Part shown: positions 10,626 to 22,441 of the stretch, piece after piece
Position numbering within the stretch: position 1 is the stretch's first letter
How the letters are laid out: each line of letters starts with the position of its first letter
NCBI GenBank assembly: GCA_036971475.1
Contig: JBAIZL010000002.1
Location: 233,254,643-233,318,642 of the forward strand
Source of the DNA: Prosapia bicincta
Taxonomy: Eukaryota; Arthropoda; Insecta; Hemiptera; Cercopidae
Direction: 5' to 3'
Length of the DNA: 64,000 bases
Notes under the pieces: generated by a model
Told to the model about the DNA's origin: nothing
The model's database searches: none
The model's input: the letters and a program-made list of their open reading frames with translations, nothing else
Position numbers and translations under genes: made by a program

Positions 10626-12765
10626 AGTTTCGTTTAAGGGACCTATAAGTTTACGTGTAATACCATATGTTTATTGCAATATCTATAACCGCTGTTCCAT
10701 CTATGGTGTATGTGGGGATGCGTAAGTACTGTTCCTTGGCCGTAGATCTACTGTATATTATATTTTAATGAAACGTTCTTCATCCTTAATGATAAAACCT
10801 GGAAAATTTCCAAACAGTAAACCAACTGAAGACAGTAAAGCCCACTAATGTGATCGTCTGTAAGGGACTTAACGAAGTTTTTTGTGCTTTCTCGGTGGAG
10901 TGGCGTGAACAGATTAAGCAACGGTTTACAACCCACCCCACATTGAGATGTCATTGCAAGCACTTAAGACGTAAAAGCGTTTATTGTAATGGAAGTCCTC
11001 TTAAAGCGAGGGCTATGATACTAATATATCGTGACCATATTTAATTGCTTTATGACTGTCTCTGGCAACATTAGTTGTGAACAGAGGCAAATATTTTCCT
11101 GGGTATTCTCTTTGAGGGTATTAAATGTGTTTACTTAAAATGGTTTAAGGAAATATATGACTTATTTGCAATTTAAAGGTGATCAGCCCTTATAACTAGG
11201 GCAATAAAGAGATGAGGATATAGGTAGTATTAAGGTAGATACACAACCTACCTCATTGTAAAAGGTAGAGTGTAGGATAATCAGTTGTGCAGGGCTGAGG
11301 ACGTAAAGTAGGCCTACTATCTACCATGATCAGAAAGAGGTTTCCAAACGTCTCTCCCTTGCAAAAGAATAGTAAAAGAAGATAGATGTAATTCAGAAAA
11401 TATAAGGAAAAGACAGAACGATTTTCTTAGATCATGATTTTAGAGAGCAATGGAAGAAAGGAAAAATGCGACATAGCGTGGACAGTGCATTGAACCTGAA
11501 ATACCTTCTGTCTGATCAAACAGAGACGCCTACCAGTCCTTCCTTGTAAGAAAAAAAATAGGGGGGCTAAATTAAGGGAGGCATAATTATCTGCTGACAC
11601 CGGGAGTGTTGGGTAAATGTATCTCGTAGAAGGGTTGCATATCTGAAAGAGACCTTTTGTCAGTTGGGTGAGTAAGAGTTATGGATACTACGTTTTACAG
11701 CAGTAATGTGAATAGAAAGGGACATTTTGATTTGTTAATTGACTCTAAAATGTTAAAATAATATTTTAACCTGGTTTATTTTTACATTTAAAAATGCCTG
11801 TAAAGTGTTAAATTTCAACATATCAAGCAATTAGGTAAAATAACAGTCTTAGGCACTTGAAAACAATAGCACGCTGCACATAATTTTCAAACGCAATTTA
11901 TATTCACTAATTTGAATAGAATATATAAAGCATAAATTAGAAATATATTGATCGATAACTTCTTTCAAAACCACGAGTTGTAAAATTACCGGTTCACAAA
12001 CTAATCTGTGAGTTAAATTTTCTTTGAAAGGTGTCTCCCCAGGCGGAAATAATAATTAAAGGAAGCGTTTGAGTTACGCTTCAATTTCTTTTGTTAATTT
12101 GCATTTCGAATTTCTATTTTTCATCTAAGTTTTGTATTTTACTTTTTTTTAAATTTCCCATCCGTTCATTTCAGGTTTTCAACCTGAAAGATTTCTGTTT
12201 TTAAAGGAGTCCATGTTTTTACACTTCATCTCCTATAACTTCACCCAAATACCTTTTCCCGCAGTATTTTATATCTCTTGTCATTGCATATGTTATATTA
12301 TGTCCATGGTACCGCAGGTTTTTGCTTTTAACGTTTCTTCTCGATTGTTCCCCTTCTGTTGAATAATCGCTTCATTTGTGACACGCTCTGTCCACGCTCA
12401 ATATTTTGCGGCAAAAGAACATGTTAAACCTCCCTAACTTTCTGCGCATATCCTCCGTCAGGGTCCAAAAACGCCCCATAAAAGAAATGAAAAACACATA
12501 GCAACACAGTAAACCTATTGCAGTTGCTAAAGCCAGAGATCAAGGGCCCTAAACATCTGCTGTATATCATAAACTTTTTCGAGGCTATGAGTTCAATTTT
12601 TGAGTAAAATAAAGTTACTCCTATGGCACTTATTGGGAAGACAGCTACTCCCTCTCGTCTTCAATTCCATACCCTGTTTGGATAAAAAAATCTTATAACC
12701 TTCCATTTATGGTAAAGATAATAGTCTTCTTGAATTTTGTAGTTCATTACGTTCGGTGAATATTA
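10626..12765. other. Non-coding DNA, no gene recognised
   Basis: AT-rich with no supported coding frame. A stretch near 11168-11260 weakly resembles 58107-58200 (shared TCAGCCC, GATGAG and TATTAAGGTAGA blocks) and may be an old dispersed repeat. Confidence 0.5.
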
Positions 12766-12837
12766 TTAATCACTTAAACAATAGTTTATGACTATCCGAA
12801 CTTTAAATTATGTAAATTTGTTAAAACTTTCTGAGAC

Positions 12838-12880
12838 AGAACGTTTTCGATCGCTATGTGCCGATCTTCATCAGTGTCTT
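12838..12880 (-). ncRNA. Hammerhead ribozyme motif, well preserved (PLE tail)
   Basis: On the minus strand: AGACA (stem I), CTGATGA (core, 12868-12874), a stem II hairpin GATCG/CGATC with an 8-nt loop, GAAA (12845-12848), the palindrome AACGTT (12840-12845), then C and TGTCT, which pairs with AGACA. All core nucleotides of a type I hammerhead are present. Stem III can form only as the palindrome, so activity would probably need a dimer. The cleavage site would follow TTC, just before TGTCT. Confidence 0.75.
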
Positions 12881-13015
12881 TTGCTTGGATATGTCGGGTC
12901 AAGCGGTGACGGTTTTAAAGGCAGGTTTTGGATAGTAACAATAGTATTTGTGATTTTTATTGTGTTTGTTCGTTTAATATTTTTGTACTTTTGTTTTTGT
13001 GTGTCTGTAAGTGTA

Positions 13016-13117
13016 GATAAAAGACACAAATACACAGACATTTACCATAACCTAGAAATCCTACACAGCAACAAAAAAGGACCACATCTCAACACAATAG
13101 AACAATATGAAATTTAG
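13016..13117 (+). pseudogene. PLE C-terminal (GIY-YIG domain end) coding remnant
   Basis: About 34 codons containing HKYTDIYHNLEILH and LNTIEQYEI, a pattern typical of the extreme C-terminus of PLE proteins, after the GIY-YIG endonuclease core. It is also comparable with the better-preserved remnant at 63132-63431 (INNKHQFPNI, LRMNIYEAFEIYKYN). An in-frame stop follows at once, and the preceding open frame is only read-through of the left arm. No RT or GIY-YIG core remains. The hammerhead at 13227-13270 begins about 110 nt downstream, the same order as at 63431-63562. Confidence 0.7.
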
Positions 13118-13226
13118 ATACACAAAAACACAAAGTACAAACACATTACAAACCCCACATACTCGTTGATACTATCAAAACCTGCCTTTAAAACCGTCAC
13201 CGCTTGACCCGACATATCCAAGCAGA

Positions 13227-13270
13227 AGACACTGATGAAGATTGCTACATAGCGATCGCAAACGTTCTGC
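13227..13270 (+). ncRNA. Hammerhead ribozyme motif with mutated core (PLE tail)
   Basis: The right-arm partner of the 12838 motif. It has CTGATGA at 13232-13238, an 8-bp stem II (GATTGCTA/TAGCGATC, one wobble) and the palindrome AACGTT, but GAAA is changed to GCAA. That change should abolish cleavage. Stem I (AGACA with TGCCT) has also lost one pair. Confidence 0.7.
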
Positions 13271-13350
13271 CTCAGTAAGTTTTGACAAATTTACAAATTT
13301 ACAAATTTAAAGTTCGGATAGTCATAAACTATTGTTTAAGTGATTAATAG

Positions 13351-13966
13351 TCTTGATGCTATATATTAGTAAAAGATTTTAGACATTTGCAGAGCCTTAT
13401 AACATAGTAGGATTATTTAATGCGGGTGTACCATTCGATTGGTCTTAGGTTATGGTCTAATTGCAATGAAACTCTTCGCGATTCTCAAGGGTTTAACTAG
13501 AGTTGAGTCTACATGTACACATTAAGTTGTTGTTATGCCTTCAGAAGTGCTCTTCAGGCTCTTCGCTATTGCTATTCTAAAGAATATTTATTTTGAAGCA
13601 TTATGTATGTAATCCCCCGATTATTTGTAAATGTATGCTTTAATTATTTTAAAACAATAAACCTTGTTCACATATTATATTATTATTTATACTTTGTAAT
13701 ACTTGGTCAATTGTTTGTCTTACCAATTGTATCTAACGATTTGACTTGAGCAGACTCACCGTCTATTCAAATTGTTATAAAGAAAGATAGGTTACATTGA
13801 AGTTCTAGTTTGAGTTTTCAGAAAAAGTTTTAATTTTGAAAATATTTTAAATTATTACACTTTTTAGCCTAACTTATTAATTAAACAGTTCTAGTAACAT
13901 TAATTAAAATAGAATAATTCACATCCTTTACATACTGTCAGGCAACGTTTGTTCTGATGAACAAAG

Positions 13967-13968
<2 letters not shown>
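13351..13968. other. AT-rich non-coding DNA
   Basis: No feature recognised. Confidence 0.6.

Positions 13969-14058
<90 letters not shown>
13969..14058. repeat. (TA)n microsatellite, about 45 units
   Basis: Perfect TA run of about 90 bases. A hammerhead-like hairpin at 14304-14340 on the minus strand faces it from about 245 bases away. Confidence 0.95.
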
Positions 14059-14063
<5 letters not shown>

Positions 14064-14303
14064 AATAATTAAAATATAAATGAAACGAAACAAATTACAT
14101 ATTATAATTTACATTTTTACTTCTTTATTAAATTATGAAAAGTAGTTCATAAAACGTTTTAATCAAGCTACTAGCACCAAAACAATATTAACGATTGCAG
14201 GCCATGGCGATCTCTTATCGGACACAGCTGAAGAAAGACAGACCAGACGCACAAGGCTTCCCACTCTAAATTAACAGAACCCACACCTTTTACATTAAAA
14301 AAA

Positions 14304-14340
14304 ATCTTTCATTGGTTACCAATGGCATCTTCCTCAACGC
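14304..14340 (-). ncRNA. Degenerate hammerhead-like hairpin
   Basis: On the minus strand: TTGAGGA (one mismatch to CTGANGA), hairpin ATTGGT/ACCAAT, then GAAA. It resembles the hairpin in the PLE tail at 61390-61422 (TTGACAA, ACCAC/GTGGT, GAAA). No palindrome follows GAAA, so this may be a decayed PLE tail or a different 3'-end hairpin. Confidence 0.4.
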
Positions 14341-15879
14341 TGACCGACAACGTTTTTAAAACAAATTTATTTTTTAACTAGGCCGATTTAACATTAGCTA
14401 AAATAAAACAAATACTTATGCAACATGCTGAATTACTGCCAAGAATTATGTAGCATATTACATCTGTTCAAAATTTCAATTAAAGGTGTTTGGGTTATAT
14501 TTTGTTGGATATTTGGTCTTCGTTGAATTACTGAAAATACAAGAGCAGAAGAAGCTAATATTTTAGCTAAGATGCCAGCTAAACTGTGTGTCATAGTATT
14601 TAATTTTTATCTACGTTAAAATATTACGAATGGAATTTAGAACAACAATTAAGAATTGAAAACTGTGGGTCACAAGAAAATGTAAGAGTTGTTTTGTTAC
14701 AACAGTGTTCTGTTACAATATTGTAACAATCAAATACAATATAATATTTTGTTGGTTGTTTGAATGATTTTCTGCCCAAACTTGAGGTGGTTCTAGTTAA
14801 TTGCTGCTCATAAAATTTAGTTTTATTTTAAATTAACTCTCAGATCATATTTCTGACCTTCCCTAGACTATTTCGTTTATTAAAAATTGTAGGTTTTGTA
14901 GTCAGTCAGTATCACCAAATTATCTGCGTAACAGATTCTGTTTAAACCCTCTTTCGTAGAATCTCAGTAGAATCAAGAGCATTCCTGAATTTATACTTAA
15001 AGTAGGCAATGTTAAATCAAGCTTTAAAATCAACGGTAACACCCTTATGTAACTCCCATTATTATTGCATTATATTCACTAAACTTAATGACTTGCTAAT
15101 ACCACTGAACAATAAACTAGAATACAGCAATAATAACCAAATAATAACTAATGCACAAAGTTAACTGAGATTAAATTCTTTAAACTCAGTTTATAGTCTT
15201 ACGCAATGATAACAATTACGAAATATGAGGATTTAATTCAAAACAAGTGTAAAATAAGTTATATTTTATTATTCCTCTTTCATTGAAATGTATTAATAAT
15301 TTACTACATTTATAGGGTTCTGAGAAACTTTGTGTTACCAACAATGTTCATTAGAAATACATTGGAATGAAAAACAGCTGAGTATGATTTTCAAATATGT
15401 CAGCTGAGAAATAGCTGTACAAATATTTTAATAAAAACAGCTGAGTACAAATATTTTAACAGTATTAAAGAATAATTAGACACATGAACTTGGGTTCAGG
15501 TTCAGTTAATAGAGTACGGCTTACCTTACTTGATATGTTTGACAAGTGTATTAAATTAGAAATAATTATTGGTTCTAGAGAAGGAAACATCATATGTATA
15601 CTAATAATTAAATTAATATTAACATATCCTAACATGCCATTTTAAACGAAAAGGAACCAATTGCCTTTGAGACTTACATTTTCAATAACTATAAGAAAGG
15701 CGTCAATCGACCAAACCTGTTTTTGCACATGATCAACTTTATGTCGCACTGAGTCGAGTAAAATGTCAAGATAGACTAAAGATATACCATTGGTAAAAAA
15801 ATCTAATTGAGAAAACATTCACAAAAATATATAGTTAATGAGGAAATTTTGTTTTGAAAAATGTTAATTATATTCCATA
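14341..15879. other. AT-rich non-coding DNA
   Basis: No gene or element recognised up to the target duplication of the BEL element. Confidence 0.6.
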
Positions 15880-15884
15880 ATTAG

Positions 15885-16347
15885 TGTTACGTACTTTTCT
15901 TTAAATAATTAAATATTATCTAAAAAACAGTGTAAATGCTTCAGAGAGGCACTCCTTATCGGCCAACCTTTGTCCCTTACAAGGTTCGGTACGGCCCAGT
16001 TCCTTTCGAAACGTCGGTTAAACGACATCTCTCCCGTCACTCTCGACGTTACGTAGTTTCTTGTGTGTTCTAAACAAGGCTCGGTTTAGACCATTTTTCT
16101 CTCTTTGTTTCTCCCGTCGCGTGACGAAGATACTATTAGCATTAATAGTGACATTTTGAATATAAGTGATTTCTTTTAAGTTCAACAGGTAAATGATAAG
16201 TGCGGGAAAGGGTGCACCCGAATAGCTGTCCGACAAGTGGTGGTACTTCGCCCAGTGAGGTATGTGCAAAAATGTCAACTTCATTCAATTAATTATTTAA
16301 GGTCCTCCGGAAATCAATGTTGCCGTTACATGGCAAAATATTTAACA
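15885..16347 (+). repeat. BEL 5' LTR
   Basis: 463 bases, TG...CA ends, matching the 3' LTR at roughly 97% identity by eye, with a short messy region near the right end (TCAATTAATTATTTAAGG against a rearranged version in the 3' copy). It should contain the promoter, but I see no clear TATA box. Confidence 0.95.
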
Positions 16348-16370
16348 TTTTTGGTCCTCCGGGCCAGATA
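16348..16370 (+). other. Candidate primer-binding site of the BEL element
   Basis: The internal region begins TTTTTGGTCCTCCGGGCC directly after the LTR. BEL elements often start with a similar TGGTCC sequence. I did not match it to a particular tRNA. Confidence 0.55.
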
Positions 16371-17049
16371 TTTTGAAAAGGTCCTTTGTTAAAATATGTC
16401 CACATGAGTGACGTACATATTTCCAACCGGACGCAATATCTTGTCCTTGTTACAAGGCTTACCTCAATCAATTTCTTATCTATCAGCTGTGCAAATAGAG
16501 TAGACTATAACAAACCCTCTCTGAAAGCATATCTTTATAATTAACTACAATTGCCTATTTGTAAACAATTCGTATGATTCAAAGTTTATGTTTCTCACTC
16601 ATACTAATGTTAATAGGCTAATATATTTATAAATATTTTCTGCTAACTATTTAGGATGGTAAAATAAGTCACCTATGATTTCACTGCTTGTAAATTGCAA
16701 ATTTATATTTATTAATGCTTATTGTTTTGAAGCAGATCATTCAGTTACATGCTGTCCAATGTAATGGTAATTATATCTTTTTAAAATATTTACATTTTTC
16801 CTAATTTGTATTGAACGTTTTTCTTATTGCAATTATTTGAAGATATCTTGTTATAGTAACATTGAATAAGATACATTTGTTTACTTCAACGGTTTACGAC
16901 CGTTCATAAGTTCAAACATTCAATATTTACATTTCTTTGTGCGAAACTCGCTTATGCTTTCTCTATCGCTTTTGCTATTAGTGTAGCATATTTTGTTAGT
17001 GTATTTAAAGAGCCTTATTGTTATTGTAGATATAATTCAATTCTACAAA
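16371..17049 (+). other. BEL leader, non-coding
   Basis: About 680 AT-rich bases between the primer site and the likely Gag start at 17050. No long open frame in the element's orientation. Confidence 0.6.
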
Positions 17050-18311
17050 ATGGCCAAACCACTAAGGGTAATCACTGCTAAGAAGGAAGCTCTATTTTCC
17101 CAGATCCAATCTATTTATGATCTCACGCAAAAGATTTCTAATAAGGCGATCATGCAGGAATTAATGATCAGAGCTCCCTCTGTCGCTAGCATTAAACAAG
17201 AATTTTTAGACACATTGAACTTATTCAATGAACTCTCGTTGGAAAAAGATAACGATTTTATTCCCAATTTCTCAACTTCGGCTGTGGTTAATGATCTTGT
17301 TTCTCGCATAAATTACACTGTTGCTTCGCAAACAAGCTGCTAGGCAAAAAACCGAAGCTAGCTCATCACTCTCGTCGCAAATCCCACTGCGACTTCCAAA
17401 ATTGGAACTCAAACATTTCTTGGGTGATCCATTTGAATGGATTTTTTATTCAAAAATCTCTTTGACTCTACCATACATAAAAATACATCTCTCAATGCTG
17501 TCACCAAACTACAGTATTTGCTCAGTGTACTTTCAGGTTAACCATTAAAATTAATTAACTCTTTACCTATTTCGGAAGTTAATTATCAAGTCGCGTATGA
17601 CCTTCTTATGGAGAGATATCATTCTCCAAGACGATTAATGTCAATTCATCTCAATTGAATTCTCGACCTGCCGAATATCAATTACACTTGTAACCAAATG
17701 CGTAACTTTGTTACAAGTTACACAGAGAACACCCAAGCCTTAAAGGGGCTACATATTGATATCACGAGTAACAATCCCTTATTGTCAGCGATGATTTTAC
17801 GCAAGCTGGATTCTACTATACTGAAAAAGCTTGAACAATCACGGGATAACACGTCGACCCTGGCAACACCTGCGGAAATTATCAACTTCCTCTCACAAAA
17901 ATGTAGTGAACTTGAACACGCGACACTAAATTCCTCTTCAACTCTCAACCCTAACTCATTACCTTCAAACTCACCTCAAATTTCAAATTGAAAACAGTTA
18001 ATGTGACTCAGGTTAACCGAAAGGGGACTTCGCTGGTGACTTGTAACTCTGTCAATGATACAGCGTCTGAGAGAATGCATCCTTTATGTTTTTTGTGTAA
18101 AGGAACAGACCATAAAATCTATTCATGCCTTAAGTTTAAGGCCAAATCTCCGACAGAACGTTTGAAGATCGCGAAGTCGTATAGTAGATGTATTTCATGT
18201 TTGGGCGCTCACAGTGTATAGTTTTGTAATTCCAATTCGACTTGTTTTCAATGTAAAAGGAAACATCACACTCTTCTCCATTTCGACAACGATCACCTGC
18301 CTCAGCATTAA
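17050..18311 (+). pseudogene. BEL gag (DUF1759-like region and zinc knuckles), disrupted
   Basis: The structural protein of the element. I place the start at 17050 (MAKPLRV) because an upstream in-frame ATG at 16993 only adds a hydrophobic leader. The frame breaks near 17321-17343, again between 17450 and 17700, and near 17985. The second segment has LPKLELKHFLGDPFEW, the hallmark of the BEL Gag region DUF1759, and the third has TENTQALKGL. The segment from 17988 has a zinc knuckle starting CFLCKGTDHK (C-X2-C-X4-H-X4-C) and a second Cys/His cluster after an in-frame stop at 18219-18221. Another stop lies at 18309-18311. At least five lesions in all. Confidence 0.85.
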
Positions 18312-19034
18312 CCATTAATGTCCTCTCTTTCCCAGGACCAAGGTGTAACAGAAGTTGTTCAGTCACCTATTAGTATGACTTCTCAGGCGACTAATCCTGC
18401 CTCTCAAAGTACAACTGTGCTCCTGGGCACAGTTTTAGTAAAACTCTACTCTCCTACCGGGACGACTTATGTTTTCCGGTCTCTAGTGGACTCAGGAAGC
18501 CAATCCTCATTTATTTCAGAGCAAGTAGCTCAACTAATGTGAGTAACTCGAACGATAAGTAATCACAACATTGATGAACTTTCTCAAACTCTTACTCGCT
18601 CAAGGGGCATGGCCTCTTTAGGCGTGAACACTCTCGATGGCACAGTAATAGCTGCGAAAAATAATTTTCTCATTCTCGACAAAATTTTCGTCGATTTACC
18701 TCGTACTCCCATTGACGTTAAAGTATTAAATAAGCTACAATCTTATACGCTTGCCGACCCTACTTTTCATTTGCCAAGTCGCATTGATATTCTTCTGGGC
18801 GTTGCTCTTTTTCCTTTAATATTGACTCCAACTACGCATTCTCTCGGCTCTAATATGCCATGCCTGATAGGCACTCACTTTGTATTCATGGTTATGGGAG
18901 AAGCTCCATGTCTGCCTACCTGTAAAAGGGAATCTAGTGCTAGTATGTCCACCACATTACTCATGGTGAATGACTTGGAACTGCACAATTCTCTGCAATT
19001 CTGGCAACATGAAGAAGTGCCCTTCACCTCATAA
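18312..19034 (+). pseudogene. BEL aspartic protease region, disrupted
   Basis: A retropepsin-like protease that would process Gag-Pol. The active-site motif LVDSGSQSSFI lies near 18487-18520 and the C-terminal flap-side motif IDILLGVALF near 18784-18813; in intact relatives the latter usually has Asp after GA. A TGA at 18540-18542 separates the two parts, though the frame continues beyond it. The segment ends at 19034, with a frame change before the RT. Confidence 0.85.
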
Positions 19035-21036
19035 CCCTCACCACATGATCAAGCATGTGAAGCTCATTATGTCGCTACTCATACACGCGACAGTTCAGAT
19101 AGTTACTGTGTCCAACTTCCTTTCAAACAAGATAAACCTACTCTCGGAACTTCTCGCGGGAACGCGGAAGTACGATTAAAATATTTCGAACAAAGGTTCA
19201 ACTCTATGCCTCGCTTCAAGCAACTTTATTCAGAATTCATGTCTGACTATTTGACTTCTGGACACATGATACTTGCTCAAAACACTCAGTTCACCTCACT
19301 ACTTTTTACCTCATCATTTGGTTCTAAAGGAATCCAGCACCACTACTCGCCTTCGAAAATTCTTTGATGCCAGTGCAAAAACAACCAACGATTTCTCTCT
19401 CAACGACACCCTGTGGACAGGACAGAAAATGCAGACCAAAATTTGTGATCTGTTACTCAAGTTTCGCTATCATAATGTGGTTTTTACTTGCGATATACGT
19501 CAGATGTATCGTCAAATCAAAGTCCACCCTGATGATCAACCTTATCAGCTGATCCTATGGAGGGACCATGTCGATCAACCTGTTTCCACTTATCAATTGA
19601 CCACAGTAACCTATGGACTTAGTTGTTCACTCTACCTGGCGATAAGAACTCTTCATCAGCTCGCCTCCGATGAAGGTGCTTCATTCCCTCAGGCTGCCGA
19701 AGTACTCCGCACACAAACGTTTGTCGACGACATTATTGCGGGTGGTGATTCCATTGAGGCCTCTCATTTAAAAACTCAGCTCATTTCTCTTTTACTTCGA
19801 GGTGGCTTCGAATTGGGGAAATGGGCTACTAACGCTTATCACCTATTACAGGATCTTCCAGACGAACACCTAGAGACACCCTCGTTTCTTCAGGATACCG
19901 CACAACCTCATTATAATATTCTCGGACTTCATTGGTCATCCTCTTCGGACGCTTTTACTTACCATTTAAATTTTCCTCGAAACTCTAAAACTAAACGAAA
20001 AGTGTTCAGCGTTATCACTCAAATTTATGACCCTTGTGGTTTCCTTTCGCCTGTTGTCATGTGGGCGAAATGTTTTATGCAGCTCCTCTGGACAAAAGGG
20101 TTGGACTGGGACCAACCCTTACCACCTGAACTTCTAATTCAGTGGCAAACATTTGCAAAGGCTTCTTATTGTTTAAAAAATATTGTAATTCCGCGGGCTT
20201 TACGCTTGAGTCACTCGCCTATCATTGAGTTACACGTTTTCTCAGATGCTTCTGAGAGTGGATACGCTGCTGTCATTTACTTAAGATGGCAGATTAGTGA
20301 CAACTCGGTGGTAATTCGGCAGCTATTATCGAAGAGTCGGGTAGCCCCACTGAAAAAACTCACTGTACCCCGCTTGGAGCTAAGTGCTGCTCATTTACTC
20401 GCTCAATTAGTGGCGTATATTATATCTCTTTATAACAAAAAAATGGAATTTTCCTCTGTTTTTCTATGGTGCGATTCGACAGAAACACTGACATGGATAC
20501 AAACACCTCCTTATCGACTCAAAACCTTTGTCGCCAATCGGGTAGCGCAGGTTCAAGAATTATTGCCTTCTCATTATTGGAGGCACGTATCGAGTGAACA
20601 CAAACTCGCTGACTGCGCGTCACGTGGATTACTTCCTTCAGACCTACCTCAACATACATTATGGTGGTACGGACCCTCTTGGTTACAACAGTCTCATGAT
20701 AACTGGCCTATATCTCATTTGGAGCCTGCACAACTCATTGACACAGGGGAATATAAACCTATTTCACCTATATCTCTTCTCTCCACTGTTCACTCAGAAT
20801 GGGACTTGCTGCGGAAATATTCTAGCTTTAATCGACTGCAGCGTGTAATGGCGTACTTGTTGCGTTTCGTACACAACTCTCGTCACTTAGGAAGAACTGT
20901 TGGACCTCTCACTACGGGGGAGTTGATCTCAGCCAGAATCCGAATATTCAAATTACTTCAGGCATCCTCCTTCATCGAAGATTTAAAGCCATTAGGACAC
21001 ACCCCTCTTAATAGGGTATCTTCTAGGCTTCGATGA
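19035..21036 (+). pseudogene. BEL reverse transcriptase and RNase H
   Basis: The longest open segment (587 codons from 19273). RT landmarks are TCDIRQMYRQIKV near residue 77, YGLSCSLYLAIRT near 116 and the catalytic FVDDI at about 150-154, where Phe replaces the more usual Tyr. RNase H landmarks follow: HVFSDASESGYAAV near 320, LELSAAHLLAQL near 364 and WCDSTETLTWIQ near 400. A Cys/His-containing segment with KLADCASRG (about 448-456) is typical of the BEL RNase H C-terminus. The RT N-terminus, 19035-19272, is in another frame. A TGA at 21034-21036 cuts the domain from integrase in the same frame. Confidence 0.93.
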
Positions 21037-22268
21037 TTAACACCATTTCTCGATAGCGATGGCGTCCTGCGAGTTAGTGGACGACTCGAAGCAGCACAGA
21101 TTCGTTATGAGACGCAACATCCGGTGATTTTGCCTAAGAAACACCCTGTGGTTGACTCCATGATTGACCTATATCATCAGAAGTACCTTCATTCTGGAGT
21201 TCAACTCACTCAATCCCTTCTCGCACAAGAGGCGTGGATATTGTGTGCTCGGAATGTAATCCCTGCACGCGTCTTCAGTGTACTGTGTGCTTTAAGCACC
21301 GACCTAAAAAAAAAATCCTCTTATGGGAAACTTACCTCAACCTCGACTGACCCCTACTCGCCCATTTCTCAACACAGGCATTGATTATGGTGGTCTTTTC
21401 ACTCTGAAAGTACATAATCTACGCTCTTATCGAACCATCAAGGCATACATCTGTGTCTTTGTTTGCCTTGTCACCAAAGCTGTTCACATTGAGGTGGTCA
21501 CTGATCTCTCGACGGACGCGTTCATCGCAGCATTGACTCGATTTGTGTCTAGACGAGGTGTTTGTCAACACGTCTATTCCGACTGCAGAACAAACGGTGG
21601 GAGCTGACAATGCTCTACGATCTCTACACAGGACCTCAGGACAAGATCTCGTTTGTGAATTTTCATTTCAACGTGGAGTTAATTTCCACTTCAATCCTCC
21701 TGCTGCACCTCATCAAGGAGGGCTATGAGAAAGCGCAATTAAAAGCGCTAAACATCACTCGCATCGTGTCATAGGTGAACACGTTCTATCTCTCTCCGAA
21801 TTCATGACTCTGACAACTCAGGTCGAGTCAATTCTCAACTCTCGACCACTCACACCTTTGTCTAACGATCCTTCCGATCTCACTGCTCTGACCCCAGGAC
21901 ACCTTTTAATTGGAGTTCCACTCTTCGCCGTACCCGAAAGAAATCTGGCTGAAGTCCCTACTAATCGACTTAAGCATTGGCACCTCGTCCATGCTTTTTA
22001 CCAACGCGTGTGTAAAAGGTGCGAGTTGGAATATCTTCACACTCTACAGCATCGGACCAAATGGACGGAAACGACAGGCAACCGGCGTGTGGGCGACCTA
22101 GTGCTAGTGCATCAACCTACTCCGCCTCTCTCTTGGCCATTGGCAAGAGTGACACAAGTGTTCCCTGGCACAGACGGTGTGGTGCGAGTTGTTCAGCTCA
22201 AGACACAGCAAGGACTTATAACTCGACCTTCTCATAAGGTTTTCGCCCTGCCCACTAGTGCAGAATAA
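21037..22268 (+). pseudogene. BEL integrase and C-terminal domain (DUF5641-like), disrupted
   Basis: Integrase inserts the DNA copy. The N-terminal zinc site is partly visible (YHQKYLHSG at 21172-21198), but the Cys pair is altered. A frameshift lies in an A run at 21306-21315. The DDE core has GIDYGG near 21380 and YSDCRTNGG near 21580, the latter altered from the usual SDNG-type motif. A further frame change follows, and a TGA at 21726-21728 sits where the residue before the catalytic Glu is expected. From 21804, ILNSRPLTPL and LTPGHLLIG mark the C-terminal BEL domain, ending at the stop at 22266-22268. It could not make a working integrase. Confidence 0.9.
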
Positions 22269-22441
22269 ACTTTTTCTCATGTCTATAGAAAAGGAATTTT
22301 TATTTTTTATTAGTGTATATTTGTTTTTTGTAAATAACTCTCATTTTGTTTATTGTTAATTATTGTTTTTTTTTCTCTCATGCTGGGGTAGCTTATATTG
22401 TATTCTTCTTTGAATCCTAGGAGGATTCAAGGCCCCCGGAA
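22269..22441 (+). other. BEL 3' untranslated region and polypurine tract
   Basis: A T-rich 3' region ending in AGGAGGATTCAAGGCCCCCG plus GAA directly before the 3' LTR. The purine-rich GGAGGA and the AAGGCCCCCGGAA junction are the likely plus-strand priming region. Confidence 0.6.

Larger units (their letters stand above)
12766..13350. mobile_element. Penelope-like element remnant with inverted terminal arms
   Basis: Left arm 12766-12948 and right arm 13164-13350 are reverse complements over about 180 bases at roughly 90% identity. Each arm carries a hammerhead motif. The 215-base interior holds a short remnant of PLE C-terminal coding sequence on the plus strand, followed by the right arm. 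The layout is therefore an inverted tail copy, a truncated ORF end, and a tail. Part of the same tail family recurs at 49685-49812. PLEs commonly insert as 5'-truncated copies with partial or inverted terminal repeats, which fits. No target duplication was identified. Confidence 0.75.

Noticed and set aside
12788..13117. 109-codon open frame as a gene
   Set aside because: It reads through the left palindrome arm into a PLE coding remnant; only the last 34 codons have meaning.
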